A stretch of 64,000 nt of DNA from Chryseolinea soli. Lineage in GTDB: Bacteria; Bacteroidota; Bacteroidia; Cytophagales; Cyclobacteriaceae. The notes beneath the pieces are model-generated. The model was not told the DNA's origin. It saw only the letters and a list, made by a program, of their open reading frames with translations, and did no database searches. Position 1 is the first letter of the stretch; the number at the start of each line of letters is the position of its first letter. A program made the translations under genes and the position numbers. This document shows, piece by piece, positions 17,954-27,523 of the stretch. The DNA is taken from positions 1,984,001 through 2,048,000 of the forward strand of contig NZ_CP032382.1 of assembly GCF_003589925.1 (NCBI RefSeq). The letters are read 5' to 3'.

Positions 17954-18901
17954 ATGAAGGACTTTTCAAACCGGGTTACCAAACTTTTCAACATTCAATA
18001 CCCTATCATCCAGGCCGGCATGGTGTGGTGCAGTGGCTGGCGCCTCGCCTCGGCGGTGAGCAATGCCGGAGGACTGGGCATTATCGGTGCCGGGTCGATG
18101 CGCCCGGAGATCTTGCAGGAGCATATCCAAAAATGCAAGCAAGCCACGGACCGCCCGTTTGGAGTCAACGTGCCCCTGCTCTACCCGGAGATGGACCGGA
18201 TCATGGCCATCATTGTGGAGGAAAAAGTGCGCATCGTCTTCACGTCTGCCGGGAACCCTGGTTTATGGACTGCTTTTTTGAAAGAGCGGGGCATCACGGT
18301 CGTGCACGTTGTGTCGAGCGTGAAATTTGCCCTCAAGGCGCAGCAAGCCGGAGTCGATGCCGTGGTGGCGGAAGGTTTTGAGGCCGGCGGTCACAACGGC
18401 CGAGAAGAGACCACCACACTGGTGCTCATCCCCCTGGTTCGCGACGCTATTTCTATTCCGCTGATTGCCGCCGGGGGCATTGGGTCGGGACGGACCATGC
18501 TGGCGGCCGAGGTGCTGGGGGCGGAGGGTGTGCAGATCGGAAGCCGTTTTGCCGTGAGCGTGGAATCCTCGGCCCATGAAAATTTTAAACAAAGGATCAT
18601 CCAGAGCAACGAGGGCGACACGGTGGTGACACTGAAGCAGCTTACACCGGTGCGTTTGATCAAAAATAAATTCTACCTGAAAGTGCAGGAGGCCGAATGG
18701 CGGGGCGCTTCGAAAGAAGAGCTGGACGGACTTTTGGGAAAGCGCCGTTCGAAAACCGGTATCTTTGAAGGCGATCTGGACGAGGGTGAATTGGAGATCG
18801 GCCAGGTGAGCGCCGCGCTAAAGAAAATTGAAACGGCCGCCGAGATCGTGAAGAGTGTTTGGGAGGAATATGGTTTACTCAAAAAATCGCTCTGCCCATG
18901 A
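17954..18901 (+). CDS. Nitronate monooxygenase family protein
   Basis: 315 residues forming an FMN-binding TIM barrel: NIQYPIIQAGMVW at the start, SAVSNAGGLGIIGAGS, GFEAGGHNG with the family His (H147), and the FMN-phosphate loop PLIAAGGIGSGR followed by GAEGVQIGSRFA. It belongs to the nitronate monooxygenase / FabK-like superfamily. The EAGGHNG site fits both nitronate oxidation and enoyl-ACP reduction, so the reaction is not certain; annotation as nitronate monooxygenase is conventional for this length. Its stop overlaps the next start as ATGA (18898-18901), so it is coupled to the VOC gene. Confidence 0.82.
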   Translation: MKDFSNRVTKLFNIQYPIIQAGMVWCSGWRLASAVSNAGGLGIIGAGSMRPEILQEHIQKCKQATDRPFGVNVPLLYPEMDRIMAIIVEEKVRIVFTSAGNPGLWTAFLKERGITVVHVVSSVKFALKAQQAGVDAVVAEGFEAGGHNGREETTTLVLIPLVRDAISIPLIAAGGIGSGRTMLAAEVLGAEGVQIGSRFAVSVESSAHENFKQRIIQSNEGDTVVTLKQLTPVRLIKNKFYLKVQEAEWRGASKEELDGLLGKRRSKTGIFEGDLDEGELEIGQVSAALKKIETAAEIVKSVWEEYGLLKKSLCP

Positions 18902-19290
18902 ATATTGTCAAGATCAAGGAAACGTGTCTTTATGTGCACGACCTGGAAGAGGCCAGGAATTTTTATCACGACGTGTTGGGCCTCCCTGTTATCAGCTATC
19001 TGCCGGGCAAGCATCTCTTTCTCCGCGCCGGAGATTCCGTGTTGTTGTGTTTCAACCCCGATGATTCAAAAACAAAAAAGAGCCCACCGCCTCACTATGG
19101 TGGAGGACAGCAGCACTTTGCCTTTGAAGTGCCGAAAGACGACTATGAACGGACGAAAGCAGAGATCAAAGGAAAAGGGATCACCCTCATCGACGAGGTG
19201 ATCTGGAGCAGTGGTCGGGAATCGTTTTACTTTCACGACCCTGCAGGAAACATTTTAGAAGTGCTGCCCGATGCGGGCATTTGGGACTAA
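18898..19290 (+). CDS. VOC (glyoxalase/dioxygenase-fold) family protein
   Basis: 130 residues from the ATG at 18898, chosen because it overlaps the preceding stop by four bases and begins the fold (IKETCLYVHDLEEARNFYHDVLGLP). Paired beta-alpha-beta-beta-beta modules follow, with FLRAGDSVLLCF, QQHFAFEVPKDDY and the closing SFYFHDPAGNILEVL, where the final Glu and the earlier His are the usual metal ligands. VOC proteins include glyoxalases, ring-cleaving dioxygenases and fosfomycin-type transferases; the substrate is not evident. Coupling with the nitronate monooxygenase suggests a shared catabolic or detoxification task. It converges on the next gene with a 4-base overlap. Confidence 0.83.
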   Translation: MNIVKIKETCLYVHDLEEARNFYHDVLGLPVISYLPGKHLFLRAGDSVLLCFNPDDSKTKKSPPPHYGGGQQHFAFEVPKDDYERTKAEIKGKGITLIDEVIWSSGRESFYFHDPAGNILEVLPDAGIWD

Positions 19291-19562
19291 AGGCTTACCG
19301 CCTCGGCTTCGAGCGTCTTTTCCCTTTCTTTGACTGCTTTTGTAGCGCTTGGTTTGTTGGAGCTGTACACCAGGTCGAACCAAGATTCATAGTCTTTGAA
19401 TTGGAGGCAATTGCCCACCAATTTGTCGTCGATCAGTATCTTTATCAAAAGCTCACGGTTGATCGTTTTCATTAACGAGTCCATTTGCTCTTTGGGAAGG
19501 GTATTGATCTGAACATACTCTATCCCCTTGTAAATTGTCGATTTAACTTTCATAGCCTGCAC
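19287..19562 (-). CDS. Small protein of unknown function
   Basis: 91 residues (88 if the second Met is used), charged and probably alpha/beta, with MKVKSTIYKGIEYVQINTLP at the front and a Lys/Glu-rich end. It has no signal peptide, membrane segment or recognised motif. The frame is open, stands alone on its strand between two plus-strand genes, and its composition looks coding (no His/Phe bias seen in shadow frames). It overlaps the VOC stop by four bases. I do not recognise a family. Confidence 0.6.
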   Translation of the reverse strand: MQAMKVKSTIYKGIEYVQINTLPKEQMDSLMKTINRELLIKILIDDKLVGNCLQFKDYESWFDLVYSSNKPSATKAVKEREKTLEAEAVSL

Positions 19563-19699
19563 GATCCTTTGATGACACTTAAACAGTTTTAGTAACCATT
19601 AGTTTAATCGAGATGCGAATTTAATACAGAAAAAATTCAGAGGGGGCATGTTTCAAGTCATTATATTTTGAATTTTTGTCCAACGACCTATTTTACTCC

Positions 19700-21793
19700 A
19701 TGACCGGATTTTTTGATACGTCTATTGAATACCTGAAAGGAGTGGGTCCTCAACGTGCTGCGATGCTCAACAAAGAGCTGCAGATCTTTACCTATGGCGA
19801 CCTCATTCAACATTATCCCTTTCGATATGAGGACCGAACAAAATTTTATACCATAAAAGAGCTGAACGAAGATATGCCCTTTGTTCAAATCAAGGGTGTG
19901 TTGAAAGGCAAAGAGTTGGTGGGCGCCGGATTTAAAAAACGGTTGGTAGGTTACTTCGCAGACGATAGTGGAGAGATGGAGTTGGTATGGTTCCAGGGTA
20001 TCAATTGGATAAACGACAAACTAAAGCCCGGGGCAGCGTATGTAGCCTTTGGCAAACCCGCGCGCTTTGGCAACTTCTTTAGTATTGCCCACCCGGAAGT
20101 GGAGCCGTTGACGGTCAGCAACGAGAACGGCGGATTTCTTCACCCGGTCTATCCCTTGTCGGAAAAGCTAAGAACCCGGAAGATCGACAGCAAGACCTTG
20201 TCGCGGATCATGCAACAACTGCTCACGTTGGCGGAGAATCGGATACGCGAGACCTTACCCGTGAGCATTCAAAAAGCCAACCACCTCATCCCGAAGAAAG
20301 AGGCACTGCTCAATATCCATTTCCCAAAAAGCCACGAGCTGCTGGCCCAGGCCCGGCAACGTTTGAAATTTGAAGAGCTCTTCTATGTTCAACTGCGGTT
20401 GTTGAAGATGAAGCTCATCCGCCAGGAAAAGATGAGGGGACAGGTGTTTCAGGACGCCACCTTGCTAACGAAGTTTTATCACGAGCATCTTCCTTTTCCG
20501 CTGACCAACGCGCAGAAGAAAGTGATCAAGGAAATTTATGCCGATCTGAAATCGGGCCAGCAAATGAACCGCCTGCTGCAAGGCGATGTGGGCAGCGGCA
20601 AGACCATCGTGGGTTTCATTTGTATGCTGGTGGCGGTTAGCTCCGGCGCCCAATGTGCATTGATGGCGCCGACCGAGATCCTGGCGCAGCAACATTACAA
20701 AGGCTTGCAGCGCTATGCCGACAAAATGAGCATACCCCTAGCGTTGCTTACCGGTTCGACCAAGAAGGCCGAGCGCAAGAAAATTCACGAAGCCCTGCAA
20801 AGCGGGGAATTAAAAATACTCATCGGCACACACGCCTTATTGGAAGAAGAAGTGCAATTTCGAAACCTGGGCTTGTCGATCGTGGATGAGCAGCATCGTT
20901 TTGGTGTGGCGCAACGATCGAAATTGTGGCAGAAAAATGAATCGGTATATCCCCATGTGTTGGTGATGACCGCCACACCAATTCCGCGTACACTGGCCAT
21001 GACGTTGTATGGAGACCTGGATATTTCGGTGATCGATGAATTGCCCGCGGGGCGAAAACCCATTAAGACCATCCACAAGTTCGATGCCCACCGGTTGCAG
21101 GTAAACCAATTTCTCCGCGACCAGGTGGAAGCCGGGCGCCAAGTCTATATTGTATATCCGCTGATCGAGGAATCGGAAAAGCTGGATCTGAAACACCTCA
21201 TGGATGGCTATGAAAGTGTGAGCCGCGCCTTCCCGGACTATGCCGTCAGCATTCTTCACGGCAAGATGAAGCCGGAGGCCAAGGACTATGAGATGAAACG
21301 CTTTGCCAGCGGTGAAACAAAAATGATGGTGGCCACCACGGTGATCGAGGTGGGGGTGGATGTTCCCAATGCGTCGGTGATGGTGATCGAGAATGCCGAA
21401 CGTTTTGGGCTCTCACAGCTGCACCAGCTGCGGGGGAGGGTGGGCCGTGGAGCGGAACAATCGTATTGCATCCTGATGACGGATGTGAAACTGAGCGCCG
21501 ATTCCAAAGTGCGCCTGCAAACCATGGTGAAGACCAACAACGGTTTCGACATCGCCGAAACCGATCTGAAGCTGCGCGGTCCCGGCGACCTGATGGGTAC
21601 GCAGCAAAGTGGCGTGCTGGATTTGCTTATCGCCGATCTGGGCAAAGACGGCCCGCTGCTGCAAACGGCCCGCGAAGAGGCCATCAAGCTGTTGAAGGAT
21701 GACCCGGAATTGGAGAAACCGGAACACAGCGTTGTGAAAACGCAAATAGAATCCCGGAGACCTTCGGCCATGAACTGGAGTCGCATCAGTTAG
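19700..21793 (+). CDS. recG: ATP-dependent DNA helicase RecG
   Basis: 697 residues from the ATG at 19700; a TTG eight codons upstream is possible. The N-terminal wedge/OB domain begins TSIEYLKGVGPQRAAML, the hallmark RecG opening. Helicase motifs follow in order: Q-motif region LTNAQKKVIKEI, Walker A LLQGDVGSGKTIVGF, motif II IVDEQHRFGV (DEQH), motif III VMTATPIPRTLA, motif V ATTVIEVGVDVPNA and motif VI QLRGRVGRG. The C-terminal RecG wedge-contact region is intact, and the length is normal for the family. It remodels stalled forks and Holliday junctions. Cytosolic and monocistronic as far as can be seen. Confidence 0.96.
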   Translation: MTGFFDTSIEYLKGVGPQRAAMLNKELQIFTYGDLIQHYPFRYEDRTKFYTIKELNEDMPFVQIKGVLKGKELVGAGFKKRLVGYFADDSGEMELVWFQGINWINDKLKPGAAYVAFGKPARFGNFFSIAHPEVEPLTVSNENGGFLHPVYPLSEKLRTRKIDSKTLSRIMQQLLTLAENRIRETLPVSIQKANHLIPKKEALLNIHFPKSHELLAQARQRLKFEELFYVQLRLLKMKLIRQEKMRGQVFQDATLLTKFYHEHLPFPLTNAQKKVIKEIYADLKSGQQMNRLLQGDVGSGKTIVGFICMLVAVSSGAQCALMAPTEILAQQHYKGLQRYADKMSIPLALLTGSTKKAERKKIHEALQSGELKILIGTHALLEEEVQFRNLGLSIVDEQHRFGVAQRSKLWQKNESVYPHVLVMTATPIPRTLAMTLYGDLDISVIDELPAGRKPIKTIHKFDAHRLQVNQFLRDQVEAGRQVYIVYPLIEESEKLDLKHLMDGYESVSRAFPDYAVSILHGKMKPEAKDYEMKRFASGETKMMVATTVIEVGVDVPNASVMVIENAERFGLSQLHQLRGRVGRGAEQSYCILMTDVKLSADSKVRLQTMVKTNNGFDIAETDLKLRGPGDLMGTQQSGVLDLLIADLGKDGPLLQTAREEAIKLLKDDPELEKPEHSVVKTQIESRRPSAMNWSRIS

Positions 21794-21807
21794 TCGGGCC
21801 AGGTCGT

Positions 21808-21839
21808 TTTGCTTTGACCCGCGGCTTTCGCTAACTTTG
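21808..21839 (+). promoter_or_regulatory. Bacteroidota-type promoter before the propeller gene
   Basis: A TTTG at 21808-21811 and TAACTTTG at 21832-21839 match the -33 TTTG and -7 TAnnTTTG elements of Bacteroidota sigma-A promoters, with 20 bases between. The gene start is 17 bases downstream. Confidence 0.6.
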
Positions 21840-21855
21840 GCTGCAGCCTGGACCC

Positions 21856-24630
21856 ATGCGTTATTTTTTTTTAACTTTTTTACTTGCCGGTTTTTTTAAT
21901 CTCTTCGGACAAACCGGAAACTACTTCCTCTCGCACTTTTCTCCTTCGGAAAAAAAGTATGACAACGTTTGTTTTGCCATGGTGCAAACGGAACAAGGCA
22001 TCATGTACTTCGCCACGCGCAGCGGCGTGCTGGAGTTTGACGGCCGCAATTGGAATCTTATTCCCGGCAAAGGCGCCATATACTCTCTTCAAATAGACGC
22101 CGCCGGCGACATGTACTGGGCCGGCGCCGACGGCTACGGCAAGCTGGAGGCCGATGATAAAGGATTTCTGCAACTGAAAACCTGGTCGCGGCCCGAGGTG
22201 AAGGATGTATACCAGTGCCTGGTGGTAAAAGACAAGGTCTACTTTCTCACCGACGTGGCCTTGTATATGCATAAAGAGGAAACGAAACCCATACGCCTAC
22301 CGGCCACCACGCTGAGCGGATCATTTACGGGTATGACGGAGCTCTTCGGCTCCATTTACCTTAACACCGGTCAAGGCATTTTGAAGGCAGATGGCGATCA
22401 TCTGGTGGCGACCACCTTGGGCTTTTCGAATGAGGATGAAATTTTGTTTTCCTCGGCCTATCAAAACATGTATATCGTCGGGTTGGCCAACAACAAATTG
22501 TATCTCTGTGGGGAAGACCTCAGGCCGCGCGAAATGGTGCTGGAAGATCAGCCCTATATCACGGCGAGTGTGGTGGTGAGCGGCTCGTGGGTGAATCGGG
22601 ACTTGCTGGTCCTGGGCACCTTGCGCGGAGGATTGATCTTTATCCATGCGGCTTCGGGAAAAACGCAAGAGATCATCAACTATTCCACGGGGCTGCCCGA
22701 CAACGAAGTCTATGCACTGATGAATGACAAGAGTCAGAGCATTTGGTTGGCCCATGAATATGGGTTTACCCGGGTGTCGCCTTATTTGCCGTTCCGGTCG
22801 TTTAGTCACTATGATGGATTGCAGGGCAACTTGTTGTGTGCCCTTTCCTTGGGAGACCAGGTGTATGTGGGCACGTCGCTCGGATTGTACGCCCTGCAAA
22901 AGGAGGAAGTGTTTGAAGAGGTCATTCATTACGATTATGTTCTGAAACCGGCAAAAAAGGAAGTTAAAAAAGAAGCTGCCCCGCCGTTGGCATCACCGCC
23001 TGCCGAAGAAACAAAACCCCCGGTGGCCGAGGCGCAATCCAAGAAAAAGGGCTTCCTGTGGTTCCTGAAGCGGAAAAGAGTGGAGTCCAAGCCAACCACC
23101 GAAGGCAAGGCCGATGTGGCCGTGACGCCCGTTGAACCCGAGGCGACGTCACCGGCCAACACCAACCCGGCGGCAAAGCCTTCTTATCAGCGGATAAAAA
23201 AAGTCGAGAAAGTACTTCGCAGTGCCCATTACGTGTATAAAAAAGTGGCGGGCATCGACGCCAAGATCACCAGCCTGGAGCAGGTGGGCGATCATCTGGT
23301 GGCTGCCGGTTTAGGAGGCGCCTACGAAGTGACCGGTCTTCAGGCCTGGCCCCTCGTGGAGGAGCCCGTGCGCTCCGTTTTTAATGCGGCCGATGAAAAA
23401 ATGCTTTTCATCTCAACCTATAAAGACGAGATCCGGACGATGGTGTTGGGCGAGGAAGGGTGGCAGACTTCGAGCATACTGAACCCGCTGGACGAGCCGG
23501 TGATCCATATTTTTAAAGGTGCCGAGCATGAATTTTGGCTGTGCGGCCTGGACCAGGTGCACCGGGTGGAGATTGAAAACCAACAGATCAAAACGATTCA
23601 GTCCATCCCCGTGAACAATCCGAACTTCGACGGTACAGCCGGCATCTTTCGGAAGAATGAAGTAGTGGCCATCAACTCGCAGGGATTTTTCAAATACGAC
23701 CGAAGTCGCCAGACCTTTGTGCCGATCGATACCTTGGCCAAACCCCTCCGGTATTTTGCCAGCGACAACGACATTTGGTTTCGCGATGCACACCGTTGGA
23801 ATTTGTTTGGGCAGCATCCCGGCCAGAGCAACCTGGACCTGCTCAACCTGTTTAGCGACCTCCGTTTTATAGCGTCCGACCAAACGTCCGACAACCTGTG
23901 GCTCATCACCGGAAACAATGAGCTTTATAAATTCTTTGGCGAGAAATTCACGCCCTACGAGCCCGGTTACCCCCTTTTGCTAAAGTCGGTTCGCAACGAT
24001 AACCGAAAGGTTTCGCGGGCGGGCTTGATGGAGCTGGACCAGGAAAAGAGCTCGGTCTCTTTTGAGATCGTTCAGCCCGACTACCTGGGCTCAGAGTCGG
24101 TGGAATACCGCTACCAACTTTTTGGATTGGAGAAGGGTTGGTCGGAATGGTCCAGCAGCTATAACATCGTTGACTTTCCCTACCTGCCTGCAGGCGAATA
24201 CACCCTGATGGCACAGGCGAAGGATATTTTTGGAAAGGTGCAGGACCTGCCGCCGGTGAAGTTCGAGGTATTGCCCCCCTATTGGAAACGGCCATGGTTC
24301 TATGCGATGGAATTCGCTTTGTTTGCTTCCTTGGTGCTGTTGTCGTTCCGGTTAAGTACACGCTACCGGTTCATCAGCCGGATCCTGTCGTTGCTTACTA
24401 TTATCTTGTTGATTCAATTTATCCAGACGGCCATAGGGGAGACGTTCGAAACGAGGACCAGCCCCGTGAAAGATTTCTTTGTGCAAGTGCTGGTGGCCTT
24501 TCTTATTTTGCCGGTAGAGGGATACCTCCGGAAGCTTATGCTGAGATCGTTGGGCGCCCAGACGGCCCTTCATCGTTTTGTGTCACCTAAGCCTCCCGTG
24601 GCGGTAGAGGAGAAGCAAGAAGAGAATTAA
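21856..24630 (+). CDS. Beta-propeller / Y_Y_Y domain membrane sensor without kinase
   Basis: 924 residues. A signal peptide (MRYFFLTFLLAGFFNLFGQ) precedes two-component-regulator propeller repeats (TEQGIMYFATRSGVLEFDGRNWNL, and a NDKSQSIWLAHEYGFTRV-type unit). Residues about 363-450 are a Pro/Ala/Lys-rich insert. A triple-tyrosine (Y_Y_Y) Ig-like domain follows near residues 720-800 (YRYQLFGLEKGWSEW, then YLPAGEYTLMAQAKD), then about three membrane helices in the last 120 residues. In hybrid two-component systems this architecture continues into a histidine kinase; here the chain ends after the helices in a short cytoplasmic tail. A separate soluble kinase gene follows 192 bases later. It may therefore be the sensor half of a split system, or an orphan sensor. 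Confidence 0.8.
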   Translation: MRYFFLTFLLAGFFNLFGQTGNYFLSHFSPSEKKYDNVCFAMVQTEQGIMYFATRSGVLEFDGRNWNLIPGKGAIYSLQIDAAGDMYWAGADGYGKLEADDKGFLQLKTWSRPEVKDVYQCLVVKDKVYFLTDVALYMHKEETKPIRLPATTLSGSFTGMTELFGSIYLNTGQGILKADGDHLVATTLGFSNEDEILFSSAYQNMYIVGLANNKLYLCGEDLRPREMVLEDQPYITASVVVSGSWVNRDLLVLGTLRGGLIFIHAASGKTQEIINYSTGLPDNEVYALMNDKSQSIWLAHEYGFTRVSPYLPFRSFSHYDGLQGNLLCALSLGDQVYVGTSLGLYALQKEEVFEEVIHYDYVLKPAKKEVKKEAAPPLASPPAEETKPPVAEAQSKKKGFLWFLKRKRVESKPTTEGKADVAVTPVEPEATSPANTNPAAKPSYQRIKKVEKVLRSAHYVYKKVAGIDAKITSLEQVGDHLVAAGLGGAYEVTGLQAWPLVEEPVRSVFNAADEKMLFISTYKDEIRTMVLGEEGWQTSSILNPLDEPVIHIFKGAEHEFWLCGLDQVHRVEIENQQIKTIQSIPVNNPNFDGTAGIFRKNEVVAINSQGFFKYDRSRQTFVPIDTLAKPLRYFASDNDIWFRDAHRWNLFGQHPGQSNLDLLNLFSDLRFIASDQTSDNLWLITGNNELYKFFGEKFTPYEPGYPLLLKSVRNDNRKVSRAGLMELDQEKSSVSFEIVQPDYLGSESVEYRYQLFGLEKGWSEWSSSYNIVDFPYLPAGEYTLMAQAKDIFGKVQDLPPVKFEVLPPYWKRPWFYAMEFALFASLVLLSFRLSTRYRFISRILSLLTIILLIQFIQTAIGETFETRTSPVKDFFVQVLVAFLILPVEGYLRKLMLRSLGAQTALHRFVSPKPPVAVEEKQEEN

Positions 24631-24717
24631 TTTTGGTAATTTCAGGGACCACAACCGTCAACGTCTATGAGATGTTTTGATCTTTCTTTGTCGGAGCCTG
24701 TACCGATGCCATGCAAC

Positions 24718-24739
24718 GCCCGCGAAGGCCGGGTTTTTT
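24718..24739 (+). terminator. Weak hairpin with T tract after the propeller gene
   Basis: A short CCCG/CGGG stem (24719-24722 and 24730-24733) with a 7-base loop is followed by six T. The stem is only four base pairs plus a possible G-U, so termination would be partial at best. Confidence 0.35.
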
Positions 24740-24822
24740 CAAACGCCAACACGGCGGATTTCCCCGATCGCCAGGGGATGTTACAGTTCAGGAACGTTGA
24801 TGTCCGTTAGGCAAGTGCTGGC

Positions 24823-27492
24823 ATGAAACCAAAGCCAAAACATACCGGTGAGCTAACCACCCAGAGCTCTAAGGCACTGATCGAAAATGCCCACGAAGGC
24901 ATTGTTGTGTACGATCTAAAGGGCAAAATTAAATTTGCTTCCTCCAGCGTGCGAAAGATCGTGGGCTATAAGGAAGCCGAACTACTCGGAAGATCGGGGA
25001 AAGAATTTGTTCACCCCGAAGATGTGAAGGAGGCCACGCAAGCTTTTGTGGATCTGTTGGCGAGGCCGGGCAAAAGCATCACGATTCAGGAACGCCTCCG
25101 GCACAAGAAAGGCCACTACTTCTGGGCCGAGTCAACGCTCACCAACTTCGCGCATTTGCCCGACATCCGCGGGGTGGTCTCTAACTTTCGCGACGTTTCG
25201 GAAAAGAAAAATGCAGAGGAGGCTATCCGTCAAAGCCAGGAGCTGTTGCTCACCATCAACCGGAATGTCTCGGAAGGAATTTTTATGGGCATCGTAGGCC
25301 AGCGGCTCATCTACGTGAACGATGCCTTTCTAAGGATCATGGGCTATGCAAAGCCTGAGGAAATGATGAAGCTCGCTCCGCGGCAATTGTATGCCGACGA
25401 AGCGCAACAGAAAAAAATACAGAAACAATTAAAGCAAACGGGTACCCTCAAAAATGTGGAGGCTATTTTTCGCCGCAAGAACGGCGAGGAATTCCTGGGC
25501 GTTCTCAATGTGAACTTGCTGCATCATGAAGGCAAGGACGACCACCTCGTGGGCACCCTGCGCGACGTCACCCGCGAGAAGAAGGCAGAAGCGGATCTCA
25601 TCGAGTCGCGAAATTTTTTAAGGAACGTGATCGACACCGTAGCGGCCCCGCTCTTTGTGAAAGATGACCGCCACCGTTGGGTGATGATGAATGAGGAATT
25701 CGGAAACCTGATCGGCCGGCCCGAAAAGGAGATCATTGGCAAGACCGACCGCGATTTCCTCCCGAAAGCCGAAGCCAAGGTTTTTTGGGACATCGACAAT
25801 CAAGTGCTAAAGACGGGCAAGACGACCGTCAACCAGGAGCGCCTCACGTCGGCCAAAGAAGGCGTGCGCGATTTGCTCACGGTGAAGTCGCGTTACGTGA
25901 GCGAGAAGGGCGAGAAATTTATCATCGGCTTTATCTCCGACATTACGGTCGCGAACCGGGTGCAGCAAAAAATAAATCAGCTTAACGCCAATTTGCAAGG
26001 CATTATGGAAAGCACCCGCGAATCCATCTATGCGGTTGACAACCATTTTTGCTACCTCGCTTTCAATGACAATCATAAACGGATCATGAAGTTGCTGTAT
26101 GGGGCCGATATCAAAGTGGGTTCCGACAAGATCAAACAACTGAAAGGTTCCTCCGATACTCCGTGGATCAAAGAGGAGATCATGAAAGCGATGAAGGGCA
26201 CGATCTTTATGTCCGAGCACTATCTCCATTATCCAAAATACAAGGGCTACATCCAAACGACTTACAATCCCATTCGCGATGAGAACGGAAAGGTGAGAGG
26301 CGTGGCCGTTTTTGTGAAGGACATAACGGAACGCAAACGGTTTGAAGGCATTATTCAATCCATACACGCCAACATGCAGGGGGTCATTGAAAGCACGGCC
26401 GACCGGATATTGGCGGTTGACAAAAAATACCGGTACCTCGTCTTCAACCGCTCGCATGCCGAGGCCGTGAAACGCATGCTCAACAAGGACCTGAAGGTGG
26501 GCGACAACCTGCTGGAGATCATGAAGGCGTCGCCCGACATCAGCAAAGGGCTGCGGCGCAATCTTATCCGGGCCATGAAAGGCGAACAGTTCTCCTCCGA
26601 AGGCGCCATGCCGGACAAAACCATGTGGGAAAGCTCATTCAACCCCATTTATGACAACGACAAGAACATTTCAGGGGTAGCGGTTTTTGCCCGGGATGTG
26701 ACGGAACGAAAACGAATCGAAGCGCAACTCAAGACCTTGAATGAAGAGCTGATGCAACAAAATTTCCAACTGGCCGCTCAGGAAGAAGAATTGAAGGCTA
26801 CCTTGGAAGAACTCTCGGAGCGCAACTTTGAATTGGACCAGCTCATGTACAAGACCTCGCACGACCTGCGCTCGCCACTGGCGTCTATCATGGGCCTGGT
26901 GAATCTGGCTAACCTGGACAAAGACGAAGCCAGCCGCGACAACTATCTGAGCAAAATCGAGGGGCGTATCAAAAAGCTTGATGAATTTATCCGTTCCATG
27001 CTGGACTATGCGCGGGTGAACCGCGTGGAGATGGTGCCGGAGAACATTGACCTGAAGGCCGTAGCTCAAAACTGTATTCGCGAGTTGGAATATCTCGACA
27101 ATTTCAAGGCCGTGCGCATCACCGTACAGGCGAAAGGCGACGCTTCATTCCGCAGCGATCCGCTGCGCGTGAACATCATTTTCAGCAACATTATTTCCAA
27201 TGCCTATAAATATTTCAATCCGGAAGCGGAGAGTTTTCTGACCATAAAAATGGAAATGACGACTACCCAGGCCCGGATCGATTTTCAGGACAATGGTATA
27301 GGCATAAAGCCTGAACATCTGACCAAGATCTTCAACATGTTTTACCGGGCTACGGACCGGTCGCAGGGCTCGGGTCTGGGCATGTATATTGTGAAGCAGG
27401 CCATCGAAAAATTGGGGGGCACCATCGACATGAAAAGTGAGTATGGCAGGGGCACACGGATCAAGATCACTTTACCGAACATGCCCGCATGA
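24823..27492 (+). CDS. Multi-PAS sensor histidine kinase, soluble
   Basis: 889 residues, with no signal peptide or membrane segment. Five PAS-type sensor modules fill residues about 10-635; each of the first three has the NxGxI/YVNDAFL-type core, and the last two are near-duplicates (ITERKRFEGIIQSIHANMQGVIESTADRI versus the module before). A coiled coil (about 640-670) leads to the HisKA domain with H680 in KTSHDLRSPLASI, and the HATPase domain has D823 in DNGIGIKPEH and GSGLGMYIVK. There is no receiver domain, and no response regulator gene is adjacent. It probably senses a cytosolic or membrane-relayed signal, possibly through the upstream propeller protein. Confidence 0.88.
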   Translation: MKPKPKHTGELTTQSSKALIENAHEGIVVYDLKGKIKFASSSVRKIVGYKEAELLGRSGKEFVHPEDVKEATQAFVDLLARPGKSITIQERLRHKKGHYFWAESTLTNFAHLPDIRGVVSNFRDVSEKKNAEEAIRQSQELLLTINRNVSEGIFMGIVGQRLIYVNDAFLRIMGYAKPEEMMKLAPRQLYADEAQQKKIQKQLKQTGTLKNVEAIFRRKNGEEFLGVLNVNLLHHEGKDDHLVGTLRDVTREKKAEADLIESRNFLRNVIDTVAAPLFVKDDRHRWVMMNEEFGNLIGRPEKEIIGKTDRDFLPKAEAKVFWDIDNQVLKTGKTTVNQERLTSAKEGVRDLLTVKSRYVSEKGEKFIIGFISDITVANRVQQKINQLNANLQGIMESTRESIYAVDNHFCYLAFNDNHKRIMKLLYGADIKVGSDKIKQLKGSSDTPWIKEEIMKAMKGTIFMSEHYLHYPKYKGYIQTTYNPIRDENGKVRGVAVFVKDITERKRFEGIIQSIHANMQGVIESTADRILAVDKKYRYLVFNRSHAEAVKRMLNKDLKVGDNLLEIMKASPDISKGLRRNLIRAMKGEQFSSEGAMPDKTMWESSFNPIYDNDKNISGVAVFARDVTERKRIEAQLKTLNEELMQQNFQLAAQEEELKATLEELSERNFELDQLMYKTSHDLRSPLASIMGLVNLANLDKDEASRDNYLSKIEGRIKKLDEFIRSMLDYARVNRVEMVPENIDLKAVAQNCIRELEYLDNFKAVRITVQAKGDASFRSDPLRVNIIFSNIISNAYKYFNPEAESFLTIKMEMTTTQARIDFQDNGIGIKPEHLTKIFNMFYRATDRSQGSGLGMYIVKQAIEKLGGTIDMKSEYGRGTRIKITLPNMPA

Positions 27493-27523
27493 AAAATGTG
27501 TATTCTTCCTTATTTTTGACCGT

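Noticed and set aside
19676..19699. An upstream TTG start for recG.
   Set aside because: The extra eight residues are not conserved-looking and the ATG at 19700 gives the typical RecG N-terminus.
24667..24810. A 47-codon open frame in the gap between the propeller and kinase genes.
   Set aside because: No recognisable domain or ribosome site, and it contains the weak hairpin at 24718-24739; it is most likely chance.
27511..27518. A TATTTTTG element just before the DinB gene.
   Set aside because: It lies only five bases before the start codon and has no -33 partner, so it is unlikely to be a promoter.
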